A stretch of DNA of 64,000 nt from Rhodocyclaceae bacterium (GTDB taxonomy: Bacteria; Pseudomonadota; Gammaproteobacteria; Burkholderiales; Rhodocyclaceae), in the NCBI GenBank assembly GCA_019455325.1, contig JACFMQ010000001.1, forward strand, positions 507,071 to 571,070. Direction: 5' to 3'. The position numbers were made by a program, and so were the translations under genes. The notes beneath the pieces are model-generated. The model worked only from the letters and a program-made list of their open reading frames with translations. It had not been told where the DNA came from and searched no databases. This document shows positions 9,050 through 18,161 of this stretch, in pieces. Positions within the stretch are counted from its first letter, which is position 1. Each line of letters begins with the position of its first letter.

Positions 9050-10395
9050 GATGACTGCCCTCCTTCTTCTTCCGGTTCGACCAAAAGCGTCAGCCCTTCG
9101 ACCGCCACCACCCGCGCCCGCGCGCCGCGCGCCAGCGGCCTCGGGCTGCGCGCCCGCCAGCGCTCGCCGGCGGCGAGCACCCAGCCCTCGCCGGCGAAAT
9201 CTTCCAGCGCCTCGACCGGCATGCCGGTCATGGCCTCGACGCCGCTGACCGCCGGCCGGCCGCGGGCGCGCAGCGCGAAGCCGCCGATGCCGGCGAGCAC
9301 CAGTGCGCTCGCCGCCGCCAGCGGTACGACGAAGGCGAGGGAGATTTCCAGCCCCGGCGCCTCGCCGTCGATCAGCATGACGGCGCCGGCGACGAAGGCG
9401 ACGACGCCGCCCAGGCCGAAGACGCCGAAGCTGGGAACGAAGGCTTCCGCCGCCATGAGGAGGATGCCGAGGAAGAGCAGCAGCGCGCCGACGGCGTTGA
9501 TCGGCAGCATCGCCAGCGCGTAGAGGGCGAGCAGCAGGCAGATGGTGCCGACGACGCCGGTGACGCCGAAGCCCGGCGTGTAGAACTCGAAGAGCAGGCC
9601 GTAGATGCCGATCATCAGCAGGATCAGCGCCAGGTTCGGATCGGCGATCGCCGCCAGCAGGCGCTCCTGCCAGTTGCGCTCGACGACGGCGACGGTGGCG
9701 CCGGCCACGGCCAGCGTCGTCTCGCCGCCGGCGAGCGCGACGCGGCGGCCGTCGGCGCCGCGCAGCAGCGCCGGCAGGTCGGCGGCGACCAGGTCGATCG
9801 CCCGCTGCGCCAGCGCCTCCTCCGCGGACAGGCTTTCCGCCTCGCGCACCGCGCGCTCGGCCCACTCGACGTTGCGCCCGCGCAGTTGCGCCAGGCTGCG
9901 GATGTAGGCGGCGGCGTCGTGCGCCGCCTTCTTCTCCATGGCGCCGCCGGTCGGTGCGCCCTTGTCGGCCTGCCCGTCGCCGCCCTTTTCCGTACCCCCC
10001 GGCCGCCCGGCCTCGCCGCCGATGCCGATGGCCACCGGCGTCGCCGCGCCGAGGTTGGTCCCCGGCGCCATCGCCGCGACGTGGGCGGCGTACAGCAGAT
10101 AGGTGCCGGCGCTGGCGGCGCGGGCGCCAGCCGGCGCCACCCAGACGGCCACCGGCACCGGCGAGGCGAGGATGCCCTGGATCATCTCGCGCATCGCCGA
10201 ATCGAGCCCGCCCGGCGTGTCGAGCTTGAGCACCAGCAGGTCGGCGCCGGCGCGCTCTGCGTCGTCGAGCGCGCGCAGGAAGTAGGCGGCGCTCGCCGGG
10301 CTGACGGCGCCGTCGATCTCGGCGAGCTTCACCGTCGCGGCCCCGGCGAAGGGCGACAGCATCAGGGCGACGATCAGGACGAGCAGGCGTTTCAT
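9046..10395 (-). CDS. NfeD family protein with ClpP-like serine protease domain
   Basis: 449 residues with a signal peptide ([19 protein letters not shown]). The N-terminal half is a ClpP/crotonase-like domain with the LDTPGG motif and an [11 protein letters not shown] segment containing the likely nucleophile serine. A Gly/Lys-rich insertion follows about residues 125-150. Then come about four membrane helices and a C-terminal NfeD OB domain (motif [14 protein letters not shown]). This is the long NfeD1b-like form. AGGAGGG lies five bases before the ATG, which decides the start against an upstream in-frame ATG. Confidence 0.92.
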   Translation of the reverse strand: MKRLLVLIVALMLSPFAGAATVKLAEIDGAVSPASAAYFLRALDDAERAGADLLVLKLDTPGGLDSAMREMIQGILASPVPVAVWVAPAGARAASAGTYLLYAAHVAAMAPGTNLGAATPVAIGIGGEAGRPGGTEKGGDGQADKGAPTGGAMEKKAAHDAAAYIRSLAQLRGRNVEWAERAVREAESLSAEEALAQRAIDLVAADLPALLRGADGRRVALAGGETTLAVAGATVAVVERNWQERLLAAIADPNLALILLMIGIYGLLFEFYTPGFGVTGVVGTICLLLALYALAMLPINAVGALLLFLGILLMAAEAFVPSFGVFGLGGVVAFVAGAVMLIDGEAPGLEISLAFVVPLAAASALVLAGIGGFALRARGRPAVSGVEAMTGMPVEALEDFAGEGWVLAAGERWRARSPRPLARGARARVVAVEGLTLLVEPEEEGGQSS

Positions 10396-10576
10396 CTTCC
10401 CTCCTGCGCTTGCGACGCGCCCCCCGCAGGCGCGGGAGGCGGCGCGCGCCGGCGTCCGCACGGCGGCGCGCACCTGTTTGACACGGCGTGCGGCACAACG
10501 ATCCGTCGGCTTTCGGCGAAGGCGGCGGATGCCGGGACGATAAGCCCGTCAGCGCGCCCCGTCAAACGGCGCGGCG

Positions 10577-11518
10577 CTACAACTGGTATTCGTCGCCGCC
10601 GCCGGCGAGGGCCATGTCCACCGCCTTTTTCGTCAGGTTCGGCGCGAAGTGCGCGATGAAATCGTATTCGTAGCGGCGCAGGTAGCTGCCGCGGCGCAGG
10701 CCCAGCCGCGTGGTGTTCGAGCCGAACAGATGCTCGGCGTCGAGCGCCACCAGCCCGGCGTCGCGCGCCGGGTCGAAGGCCATGCGGGCGATGATGCCGA
10801 GGCCGAGGCCGAGGCCGACGTAGGTCTTGATGACGTCGGCGTCGATCGCCGCCAGCACGACGTTCGGCGTCAGGCCGGCGCGCTCGAAGGCGCGGTTGAT
10901 GCGCGAGCGGCCGGAGAAGGCCGGGTCGTAGGTGACCAGCGGCCACTTCGCGAGCGAGGCCAGCGACAGCCCCTTCTCCTTCAGGATCGGATGCCCTTCC
11001 GGCGCGATCACCGCGTGCGCCCACTGGTGGCAGGGCAAGGTGATCAGCGCCGGATACTGGTCGAGCGATTCGGTGGCAATGGCCAGGTCGGCCTCGCCGG
11101 AGAGCGTCCATTCGGCGATCTGCACCGGGCTGCCCTGGTGCAGCGTCAGCCGCACCTTCGGCCAGCGTTCGAGGAAGCGGCTGACCACCGCCGGCAGCGC
11201 GTAGCGCGCCTGCGTGTGCGTGGTGGCGATGTTCAGACTGCCGGCGTCCTCGCCGGCGTATTCCTCGCCGACGCGCTTGAGGTTCTCGGCCTCGCGCAGG
11301 ATGCGCTCGGAGATTTCGAGCACCGCCTTGCCCGGCTCGGTGACGCCGGTGAGCCGCTTGCCGCTGCGCTCGAAGACGGTGATGCCGAGCTCGTCCTCGA
11401 GCAGGCGGACCTGCTTGGAGACACCGGGCTGCGACGTGTGCAGGGCCTCGGCCGCCTCGGAGACGTTGAGCCCCTGGCGGGCCACCTCGACCAGGTAACG
11501 CAGTTGCTGCAGCTTCAT
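10577..11518 (-). CDS. cysB: LysR-type regulator CysB
   Basis: 313 residues, with an N-terminal winged HTH (MKLQQLRYLVEVARQGLNVSEAA, then TSQPGVSKQ) and a CysB-type effector domain (TTHTQARYALP motif for the sulfate/acetylserine pocket). CysB activates sulfate assimilation genes when sulfur is scarce, with N-acetylserine as inducer in enteric bacteria. It is divergent from cysI, so it probably controls the cluster to its right and its own promoter from the shared gap. Confidence 0.96.
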   Translation of the reverse strand: MKLQQLRYLVEVARQGLNVSEAAEALHTSQPGVSKQVRLLEDELGITVFERSGKRLTGVTEPGKAVLEISERILREAENLKRVGEEYAGEDAGSLNIATTHTQARYALPAVVSRFLERWPKVRLTLHQGSPVQIAEWTLSGEADLAIATESLDQYPALITLPCHQWAHAVIAPEGHPILKEKGLSLASLAKWPLVTYDPAFSGRSRINRAFERAGLTPNVVLAAIDADVIKTYVGLGLGLGIIARMAFDPARDAGLVALDAEHLFGSNTTRLGLRRGSYLRRYEYDFIAHFAPNLTKKAVDMALAGGGDEYQL

Positions 11519-11730
11519 CGCCGCCCCTAGAAAGAACGTTTAGTTCTAACAATCTAACCCAATATTCTTTTTCATCCAAATCACCGGTTGATAGGATGCC
11601 GCCATTCCCCCGACGACGGCGTTCCCCGGACCGATTCCACGCGTTTCCCGGCTCGTCGCGTCGGCGGGCGGATCGCGCTGCCGGCGCACGATCCGCCCCC
11701 TATAAAGCATCAACGAGCGAGGCCCCGACC
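11519..11730. promoter_or_regulatory. cysB-cysI divergent control region
   Basis: The part next to cysB (11531-11594) is AT-rich and holds an inverted repeat AGAAC-GTTTA-GTTCT (11533-11547), a plausible CysB contact. Closer to cysI a 9-bp inverted repeat (GGCGGATCG at 11667-11675, CGATCCGCC at 11689-11697) is followed directly by TATAAA at 11701, a candidate -10 for cysI with no good -35, as expected for an activator-dependent promoter. These roles are inferred. Confidence 0.5.
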
Positions 11731-13404
11731 ATGTACCGCTACGACCAATACGACCAGACGCTCGTCGACGAGCGCGTCGCCCAGTTCCGCGACCAGGTCG
11801 CGCGCTGGCAGGCCGGCGAGCTCACCGACGACGAATTCCGCCCGCTGCGCCTGCAGAACGGCATCTACATCCAGCGCCACGCGCCGATGTTCCGCATCGC
11901 CGTGCCCTACGGCATGCTCGCCTCGCGCCAGCTGCGCTGCCTGGCCGACCTCGGCCGCCGCTACGACCGCGGCTACGGCCACTTCACGACGCGCCACAAC
12001 CTGCAGTTCAACTGGCCGAAGATCGAGGACGTGCCGGAAATGCTCGCCGCGCTGGCCAAGGTGCAGATGCACGCGATCCAGACCTCGGGCAACTGCATCC
12101 GCAACATCACCACCGACCAGTTCGCCGGCGTCGCCGCCGACGAGATCCTCGACCCGCGTCCGCTGTGCGAGATCATGCGCCAGTGGAGCACCTTCCACCC
12201 CGAGTTCGCCTTCCTGCCGCGCAAGTTCAAGATCGCCGTGAACGGCGCGAAGGAGGACCGCGCGCTGACCTGGTTCCACGACATCGGCCTGCACATCGTC
12301 AGGACCGACGACGGCGTCGTCGGCTTTCGCGTCATCGTCGGCGGCGGTCTCGGCCGCACGCCGATCCGCGGCGAGGTCGTGCGCGAATTCCTGCCCTGGC
12401 AGGACATCCTCACCTACTGCGAGGCGATCATCCGCGTCTACAACCGCTACGGCCGCCGCGACAACCCCTTCAAGGCGCGCATCAAGATCCTCGTGCAGGC
12501 GCTCGGCGTCGAGGAATTCGGCCGCCAGGTGGAGGCCGAGTGGGCGCACCTGAAAGGCGGCCCGGCGACGATCACGCAGGCCGAATACGAGCGCGTCACG
12601 GCCTTCTTCGAGCCGCCGGCCTACGCGACGCTGCCGGCGATCGACGCGGCCTTCGTGCAGCAGCAGGCCGACTCCGTGCCCTTCGCCCGCTGGGTCGAGC
12701 GCAACGTGCGTCCGCACCGCGTGCCGGGCTACGCCTCGGTGACGCTGTCGCTGAAAAAGCCGGGCACGGCGCCGGGCGACGTCACCTCCGACCAGATGGA
12801 CGCCGCCGCCGACCTCGCCGACGAGTACAGCTTCGGCGAGCTGCGCGTCACGCACGAGCAGAACCTGGTGCTCGCCGACGTCGAGCAGCGCCAGCTCTTC
12901 GCGCTCTGGCAGGAGGCGAAGGCGGCCGGCTTCGCCACGCCGAACATCGGCCTCTTGACCGACATGATCTGCTGCCCCGGCGGCGATTTCTGCGACCTCG
13001 CCAACGCCCGCTCGATCCCGGTCGCCAACGCCGTGCAGGCACGCTTCGACGACCTCGACTACCTGTGGGACATCGGCGACATCGACCTCAACTTCTCCGG
13101 CTGCATGAACTCCTGCGGCCACCACCACGTCGGCAACATCGGCATCCTCGGCGTGGACAAGGGCAACGAGGAGTGGTATCAGATCACGCTCGGCGGCGAG
13201 CAGGGCAACGACGCCCGGCTCGGCAAGGTGATCGGCCCGTCGTTCGCAGCGGCCGACGTGCCCGACGTGATCGAGACGATCATCCGCTTCTACGTCGAGC
13301 AGCGCCGGGAGGACGAACGCTTCATCGACACCTTCCGCCGCCTCGGCATCGACGCCTTCAAGGTCGCCGTCTATGGCGACAAGGCGCGGCTGAAGGCCGC
13401 CTGA
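11731..13404 (+). CDS. cysI: Sulfite (nitrite/sulfite) reductase hemoprotein
   Basis: 557 residues of the sirohaem/4Fe-4S nitrite-sulfite reductase family. Two ferredoxin-like half domains are visible (for example YGHFTTRHNLQFNW and ELRVTHEQNLVL). The cofactor cysteines are Cys415, Cys421, Cys458 and Cys462 in the patterns C-x5-C and C-x3-C (SGCMNSCGHHH). It reduces sulfite to sulfide in the cytoplasm. No flavoprotein subunit (cysJ) lies nearby, so ferredoxin or another carrier is the likely electron donor. I chose the ATG before YRYDQYDQ; the frame is open upstream but without homology. First gene of the cys operon. Confidence 0.95.
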   Translation: MYRYDQYDQTLVDERVAQFRDQVARWQAGELTDDEFRPLRLQNGIYIQRHAPMFRIAVPYGMLASRQLRCLADLGRRYDRGYGHFTTRHNLQFNWPKIEDVPEMLAALAKVQMHAIQTSGNCIRNITTDQFAGVAADEILDPRPLCEIMRQWSTFHPEFAFLPRKFKIAVNGAKEDRALTWFHDIGLHIVRTDDGVVGFRVIVGGGLGRTPIRGEVVREFLPWQDILTYCEAIIRVYNRYGRRDNPFKARIKILVQALGVEEFGRQVEAEWAHLKGGPATITQAEYERVTAFFEPPAYATLPAIDAAFVQQQADSVPFARWVERNVRPHRVPGYASVTLSLKKPGTAPGDVTSDQMDAAADLADEYSFGELRVTHEQNLVLADVEQRQLFALWQEAKAAGFATPNIGLLTDMICCPGGDFCDLANARSIPVANAVQARFDDLDYLWDIGDIDLNFSGCMNSCGHHHVGNIGILGVDKGNEEWYQITLGGEQGNDARLGKVIGPSFAAADVPDVIETIIRFYVEQRREDERFIDTFRRLGIDAFKVAVYGDKARLKAA

Positions 13405-13415
13405 GGAGAACGAAC

Positions 13416-13931
13416 GTGAGCTCGCTGATCAAGAACCGCCAGGCCGTCGCCGACGATTTCACGCTGCTCCGGCTCGCCGACGGCGAAGCCGCCGAGACCG
13501 TCGCCCTGCCCGCCGGCCCGCTGCTCGTGCCGCTCGCCGTCTGGCGGGCGCGCAAGGCCGAGCTGCAGGCGCGCGGCGCGCCGCTCGGCGTCTGGCTCGA
13601 CGTCGGCGAAGGGCCGGAGGCGATCGCCGACGAACTCGCCGCCTTCGCCGTGATCGGCGTGAACTTCCCGAAGTTCACCGACGGCCGCGGCTATTCGACC
13701 GCCCGCCTGCTGCGCCAGCGCCACGGCTTCGAGGGCGAAATCCGCGCCATCGGCGACGTGCTGCACGACCAGCTCTTCCTGATGGCGCGCTGCGGCTTCG
13801 ACGCCTTCGCGCTCAAGGACGGCAAGAACGCCGAACTGGCGCTGCGCGCCTTCGAGACCTTCCGCGAGCCCTATCAGGCAGCGGTCGACCGGGCCGAACC
13901 GCTCTTCCGCCGCCACCGCCGCGCCGCCTGA
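13416..13931 (+). CDS. DUF934 protein of the cys operon
   Basis: 171 residues, starting with GTG eight bases after GAGGAGAA. DUF934 proteins (sometimes called oxidoreductases of sulfite reduction) are almost always next to cysI or cysH in proteobacteria, but their role is not proven. Visible family motifs are VNFPKFTDGRGYSTARLLRQR and DQLFLMARCGFDAF. It starts 12 bases after cysI and ends five bases before cysH, so it belongs to the same transcript. Confidence 0.92.
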   Translation: MSSLIKNRQAVADDFTLLRLADGEAAETVALPAGPLLVPLAVWRARKAELQARGAPLGVWLDVGEGPEAIADELAAFAVIGVNFPKFTDGRGYSTARLLRQRHGFEGEIRAIGDVLHDQLFLMARCGFDAFALKDGKNAELALRAFETFREPYQAAVDRAEPLFRRHRRAA

Positions 13932-13936
13932 CGACC

Positions 13937-14656
13937 ATGACCGTGAACCTCGCCCTCGACGACGCGCTGATCGCTTCCACCGCCGACAAGGCGGCCAAGG
14001 CGAAGACGCTGCTCGCCGAGATCGCCCGCGATTTCTCGCCGGTCGCCTTCGCCAACAGCCTCGGCGCCGAGGACATGGTGCTCACCGACCTGATCGTCGG
14101 GGAAAAGCTCGCCATTGAGATCTTCTCGCTCGACACCGGCCGGCTGCCGGCCGAAACCTACGACCTGATGGCGCGGGTGCAGGAACACTACGGGCTGAAG
14201 CTCAAGGTGTTCACGCCGCGCCACGACCTGCTCGAAGCCTGGGTGCGCGAGCACGGCATCAACGCCTTCTACGACTCGGTCGAACTGCGGAAGGGCTGCT
14301 GCCACGTGCGCAAGGTCGAGCCGCTGCAGCGCGCCCTCGCCGGCAGGAAAGCCTGGATCACCGGCATGCGCGCGCAGCAGTCGGCGACGCGCGGCGGCCT
14401 GCCGGTGCGCGTCTTCGACGAAGGCAACGGCCTCGAAAAATTCAACCCGCTCGCCGACTGGAGCGAAAAGGAAGTCTGGGCCTACATCAGGCAGCACGGC
14501 GTTCCCTACAACGCGCTGCACGACCGCTTCTACCCGTCGATCGGCTGCGCCCCGTGCACGCGCGCGGTGACGCCCGGCGAGGACGTCCGCTCCGGCCGCT
14601 GGTGGTGGGAGAATCCGGAAACCAAGGAATGCGGGCTGCACGTGAAGCGCGCCTGA
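13937..14656 (+). CDS. cysH: Adenylyl-sulfate (APS) reductase
   Basis: 239 residues. It reduces activated sulfate to sulfite using thioredoxin or glutathione. The cysteine pairs CysCys at 121-122 and Cys204/Cys207 are the 4Fe-4S ligands typical of enzymes that use APS rather than PAPS, and Cys232 in KECGLH is the catalytic nucleophile. The absence of a cysC (APS kinase) gene in the cluster agrees with the APS route. Five bases separate it from DUF934 and 19 from cysD. Confidence 0.95.
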   Translation: MTVNLALDDALIASTADKAAKAKTLLAEIARDFSPVAFANSLGAEDMVLTDLIVGEKLAIEIFSLDTGRLPAETYDLMARVQEHYGLKLKVFTPRHDLLEAWVREHGINAFYDSVELRKGCCHVRKVEPLQRALAGRKAWITGMRAQQSATRGGLPVRVFDEGNGLEKFNPLADWSEKEVWAYIRQHGVPYNALHDRFYPSIGCAPCTRAVTPGEDVRSGRWWWENPETKECGLHVKRA

Positions 14657-14675
14657 TCACTCGCACGATCCAATC

Positions 14676-15614
14676 ATGACCACGACACTTTCGAAAACCA
14701 CGCTCTCCCACCTCGACTGGCTCGAAGCCGAGGCCATCCACATCATGCGCGAGGTCGCCGGCCAGTGCGCCAGCCCGGCGCTGCTCTTCTCCGGCGGCAA
14801 GGATTCGATCTGCATGCTGCGCATCGCCGAGAAGGCGTTCCGCCCCGGCCGCTTCCCGTTCCCGCTGCTGCACATCGACACCGGGCACAACTACCCGGAG
14901 GTCATCGCCTTCCGCGACAAGCGCGCCGCCGAGCTGGGCGAGCGCCTGATCGTGCGCTCGGTCGAGGATTCGATGCGGCGCGGCACGGTGGTGCTGAAGC
15001 ACGCCGGCGAGTCGCGCAACAAGCACCAGTCGGTGACGCTGCTCGAAGCCATCGAGGAGTTCGGCTTCGACTGCTGCATCGGCGGGGCGCGGCGCGACGA
15101 GGAGAAGGCGCGCGCCAAGGAGCGCATCATGAGCTTCCGCGACGAGTTCGGGCAGTGGGACCCGAAGAACCAGCGCCCGGAGCTGTGGAACCTGTACAAC
15201 GCGCGCAGCCACAAGGGCGAGAACATCCGCGCCTTCCCCATCTCGAACTGGACGGAGATGGACGTGTGGCAGTACATCGAGCGCGAGCGCCTGGAACTGC
15301 CGTCGATCTACTTCGCGCACACGCGCCCGGTGGTGCTGCGCCAAGGCGCCATCGTGCCGGTGAACGTGCCGCTGGTCGGCGGCGAGGTGACCAACCTGCC
15401 GAAGCCGGGCGAGGACATCGTGAACCTGCGCGTGCGCTTCCGCACCGTCGGCGACGTGTCCTGCACCGCGCCGGTCGAGTCGGACGCCGATACCGTCGAC
15501 AAGATCGTGCTCGAAACCGCCACCACGACCATCACCGAACGCGGCGCCACGCGGCTGGATGACCAGACCAGCGAAGCCTCGATGGAACAACGCAAGAAAG
15601 AGGGATATTTCTGA
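14676..15614 (+). CDS. cysD: Sulfate adenylyltransferase subunit 2
   Basis: 312 residues. It has the PP-loop ATP-pyrophosphatase motif LLFSGGKDS, then HIDTGHNYPEVI and the C-terminal SEASMEQRKKEGYF that is nearly invariant in CysD. It forms APS from ATP and sulfate, driven by GTP hydrolysis in CysN. The stop overlaps the cysN start by one base (TGATG). Confidence 0.98.
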   Translation: MTTTLSKTTLSHLDWLEAEAIHIMREVAGQCASPALLFSGGKDSICMLRIAEKAFRPGRFPFPLLHIDTGHNYPEVIAFRDKRAAELGERLIVRSVEDSMRRGTVVLKHAGESRNKHQSVTLLEAIEEFGFDCCIGGARRDEEKARAKERIMSFRDEFGQWDPKNQRPELWNLYNARSHKGENIRAFPISNWTEMDVWQYIERERLELPSIYFAHTRPVVLRQGAIVPVNVPLVGGEVTNLPKPGEDIVNLRVRFRTVGDVSCTAPVESDADTVDKIVLETATTTITERGATRLDDQTSEASMEQRKKEGYF

Positions 15615-16891
15615 TGTCCGCGATCGAAAAACTGCCGGTCGACAACGGTCTGCTCCGCTTCCTCACCTGCGGCAGCGTCGACGACGGCAAGAGCACGCTG
15701 ATCGGGCGGCTCCTCTACGACACCAAGGCCATCCTCGCCGACACGCTGACCGCGATCGAGCGCACCTCGCAGAAGCGCGGCATGGAAGCCGTCGACCTGT
15801 CGCTGCTCACCGACGGCCTGCAGGCCGAGCGCGAGCAGGGCATCACCATCGACGTCGCCTACCGCTACTTCAGCACCGGCACGCGCAAGTACATCATCGC
15901 CGATGCGCCGGGCCACGAGCAGTACACGCGCAACATGGTCACCGCAGCCTCCACCGCCAACCTGGCGATCATCCTCGTCGACGCCAGGAAGGGCGTGCTG
16001 ACGCAGACGCGCCGGCACTCGTACCTGGCGCACCTGATGAACATTCCGCACCTGATCGTCGCGGTGAACAAGATGGACCTGGTCGATTACGATCAGGCCG
16101 CGTTCGAGAAGATCCGCGCCGACTACCTCGACTTCGCCGGCAAGCTTGGCATCGAAGACATCCGCTTCATCCCGATGTCGGCACTGAACGGCGACACGGT
16201 CGTCGAGCGCGGCGAGCGGCTCGGCTGGTACAAGGGCCCGACGCTGCTCGACGTGCTCGAGACGGCGCCGACCGCGCACAGCGAGAAGATCGAGAAATTC
16301 CGCTTCCCGGTGCAGTACGTCTGCCGGCCGCAGGATTCGGCCAACCCCGAGCTGCACGACTACCGCGGCTTCATGGGCCGCGTCGAGTCCGGCGAGATCG
16401 CCGTCGGCGACGAAGTGACCGTGCTGCCCTCGGGCCTCGCCACGCGCGTGAAAGCCGTCGAACTCTACGGCCGGCAACTGACGCACGCCGTCTCCGAGCA
16501 GTCGGTGACGCTGCTGCTCGCCGACGAGATCGACGTCTCGCGCGGCGACATGATCGTCAAGACCAGCGAAGCGCCGCAACCGACGAAGCAGATCGAGGCC
16601 ATGATCTGCTGGCTGTCCGAAGCCCCGCTCGACCGCGCGCGCAAGTACCTGATCCGCCACACCACGCGCGATTCCAAAGCGATGGTCGCCGGCATCGAGT
16701 ACCGCGTCGACGTCAACACCATGGAATGGGTGCCGGCCGACCGGCTGGCGATGAACGACATCGCGCGCGTGGCGTTCAAGCTGGCGCAGCCGATCTTCCC
16801 CGACGCCTACGCCGAGAACCGCGCCGCCGGCGCCTTCATCATCGTCGACGAGTCGACCAACAACACCGTCGGCGCCGGCCTGATCGTCTGA
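15614..16891 (+). CDS. cysN: Sulfate adenylyltransferase subunit 1 (GTPase)
   Basis: 425 residues, an EF-Tu-like GTPase. The P-loop GSVDDGKST spans residues 20-28, and switch and recognition motifs DAPGHEQYTRNM and NKMDLVDY follow. There is no C-terminal APS-kinase (CysC) fusion, which agrees with APS reductase being encoded just upstream. Last enzyme gene of the visible sulfate assimilation operon. Confidence 0.98.
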   Translation: MSAIEKLPVDNGLLRFLTCGSVDDGKSTLIGRLLYDTKAILADTLTAIERTSQKRGMEAVDLSLLTDGLQAEREQGITIDVAYRYFSTGTRKYIIADAPGHEQYTRNMVTAASTANLAIILVDARKGVLTQTRRHSYLAHLMNIPHLIVAVNKMDLVDYDQAAFEKIRADYLDFAGKLGIEDIRFIPMSALNGDTVVERGERLGWYKGPTLLDVLETAPTAHSEKIEKFRFPVQYVCRPQDSANPELHDYRGFMGRVESGEIAVGDEVTVLPSGLATRVKAVELYGRQLTHAVSEQSVTLLLADEIDVSRGDMIVKTSEAPQPTKQIEAMICWLSEAPLDRARKYLIRHTTRDSKAMVAGIEYRVDVNTMEWVPADRLAMNDIARVAFKLAQPIFPDAYAENRAAGAFIIVDESTNNTVGAGLIV

Positions 16892-16990
16892 GCATCGCGG
16901 CACGCGGCGCTGCCCGCCGGCAGCGTCCCGCGCCGCGGTCGTTTCCGGCGCATGCGCCGCGGCCCGGCAATCCCGGCTACAATCGCCGTC

Positions 16991-17392
16991 ATGCTGAGAG
17001 CGACGCTGCAACTGATCCGCGACATCGGCCACGACCTCGGCGAGGCCGTGCGCTGGTTCTTCTCGCCGGACGCCTGGCGGATCATCCTCATCGTCCTCGT
17101 CAACATCGGCATGCTCGCCGCACTCGGCTACGTCGCCATCGACAACTACGGCTATTCGCGCGAGGTCTTCGCCCGCTGCCCGACGAGCAAGAACCTCGTC
17201 TTCATCTCGGAGTTCTTCGCCTTCACCTTCTTCGCGCTGTTCTCGCTGGCCGCGGTCGGCGAGATGGTGAACTGGGTGGACGCCAAGCGCCGCGGCGAAA
17301 AGCCGGGCCGGCTCACCGTCTTCTTCGCCTACGGTACCCTCGCCGCCGTCTGCGGCACGACCGCCCTCGCGCTGCTGATCCGCTGCTCCTGA
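16991..17392 (+). CDS. Unknown inner-membrane protein
   Basis: 133 residues with three clear hydrophobic segments (about residues 26-45, 68-88 and 108-128), separated by short charged loops (VDAKRRGEKPGR). I do not recognise the family. It lies 99 bases after cysN on the same strand and ends one base before the convergent rlmB stop. The ATG at 16991 gives a short amphipathic lead before the first helix; an upstream in-frame ATG would add 13 arginine/proline-rich residues and is less likely. Confidence 0.65.
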   Translation: MLRATLQLIRDIGHDLGEAVRWFFSPDAWRIILIVLVNIGMLAALGYVAIDNYGYSREVFARCPTSKNLVFISEFFAFTFFALFSLAAVGEMVNWVDAKRRGEKPGRLTVFFAYGTLAAVCGTTALALLIRCS

Positions 17393-18127
17393 TCAGGCCG
17401 GCCGGCGCCGCCGCGCCTCGTACAGGCAGACGCCGGCGGCGACCGAGACGTTGAGGCTGGACACGCTGCCGAGCATCGGGATGCGCACCAGCAGGTCGCA
17501 GGTCTCGCGCGTCAGCCGGCGCATGCCCTCCCCTTCCGCACCCATCACCCAGGCCGTGGCCTGCGGCCAGTCGGCCGCGTAGAGGTCGGTGGCGCCCTCG
17601 TCGTCGGTGCCGACGACGAAGATGTCGCGCTCCTTCAGCTCGCGCAGCGTGCGCGCCAGGTTGGTCACCATGATGTAGGGCACGGTCTCGGCGGCGCCGC
17701 TGGCGACCTTGATCGCCGTCTGCGTCAGGCCGCAGGCGCGGTCCTTCGGCGCGATCACCGCGTGCGCGCCGACGGCGTCGGCGACGCGCAGGCAGGCGCC
17801 GAGGTTGTGCGGGTCCTGCACGCCGTCGAGCACGAGCAGGAAGGCCGGCTCTTCCAGCGTGTCGAGCACGTCGTCGAGCGTGACGTGGCGCTGCTGCGCC
17901 GACACGTGCGCGACCACGCCCTGATGCCGCGCGCCCGGCGCCATCGATTCGAGGCGCTGGCCGTCGACCGGCAGCAGCCTGACGCCGGCGCTCTCGGCGT
18001 GGCGGACCAGGTCGCGCGCGCGCGCGTCCTTGCGCCCGGTGTCGAGGTAGATCTCGTGGATCGCTTCCGGATCGTAGCGCAGCTTGGCGAGCACGGCGTG
18101 GAAGCCGAAGACGGTGCGGCGGGACAT
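17393..18127 (-). CDS. rlmB: 23S rRNA (guanosine-2251-2'-O)-methyltransferase RlmB
   Basis: 244 residues of the SpoU/TrmH family. It has an N-terminal substrate-binding domain starting [10 protein letters not shown] and a knotted C-terminal domain with [31 protein letters not shown] and [15 protein letters not shown], the three SPOUT motifs. It methylates G2251 in the peptidyl-transferase P loop. It follows rnr by 34 bases, the same pairing as in E. coli. Confidence 0.97.
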   Translation of the reverse strand: MSRRTVFGFHAVLAKLRYDPEAIHEIYLDTGRKDARARDLVRHAESAGVRLLPVDGQRLESMAPGARHQGVVAHVSAQQRHVTLDDVLDTLEEPAFLLVLDGVQDPHNLGACLRVADAVGAHAVIAPKDRACGLTQTAIKVASGAAETVPYIMVTNLARTLRELKERDIFVVGTDDEGATDLYAADWPQATAWVMGAEGEGMRRLTRETCDLLVRIPMLGSVSSLNVSVAAGVCLYEARRRRPA

Positions 18128-18161
18128 GGCGGTTCCTTGCTGAAAACGAGGCGCGAGTGTA

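Noticed and set aside
8273-10498. A long single frame through slipin and NfeD genes that could look like a fusion protein.
   Set aside because: NfeD reads in another frame with its own SD and ATG, and the ATGA overlap shows two coupled genes.
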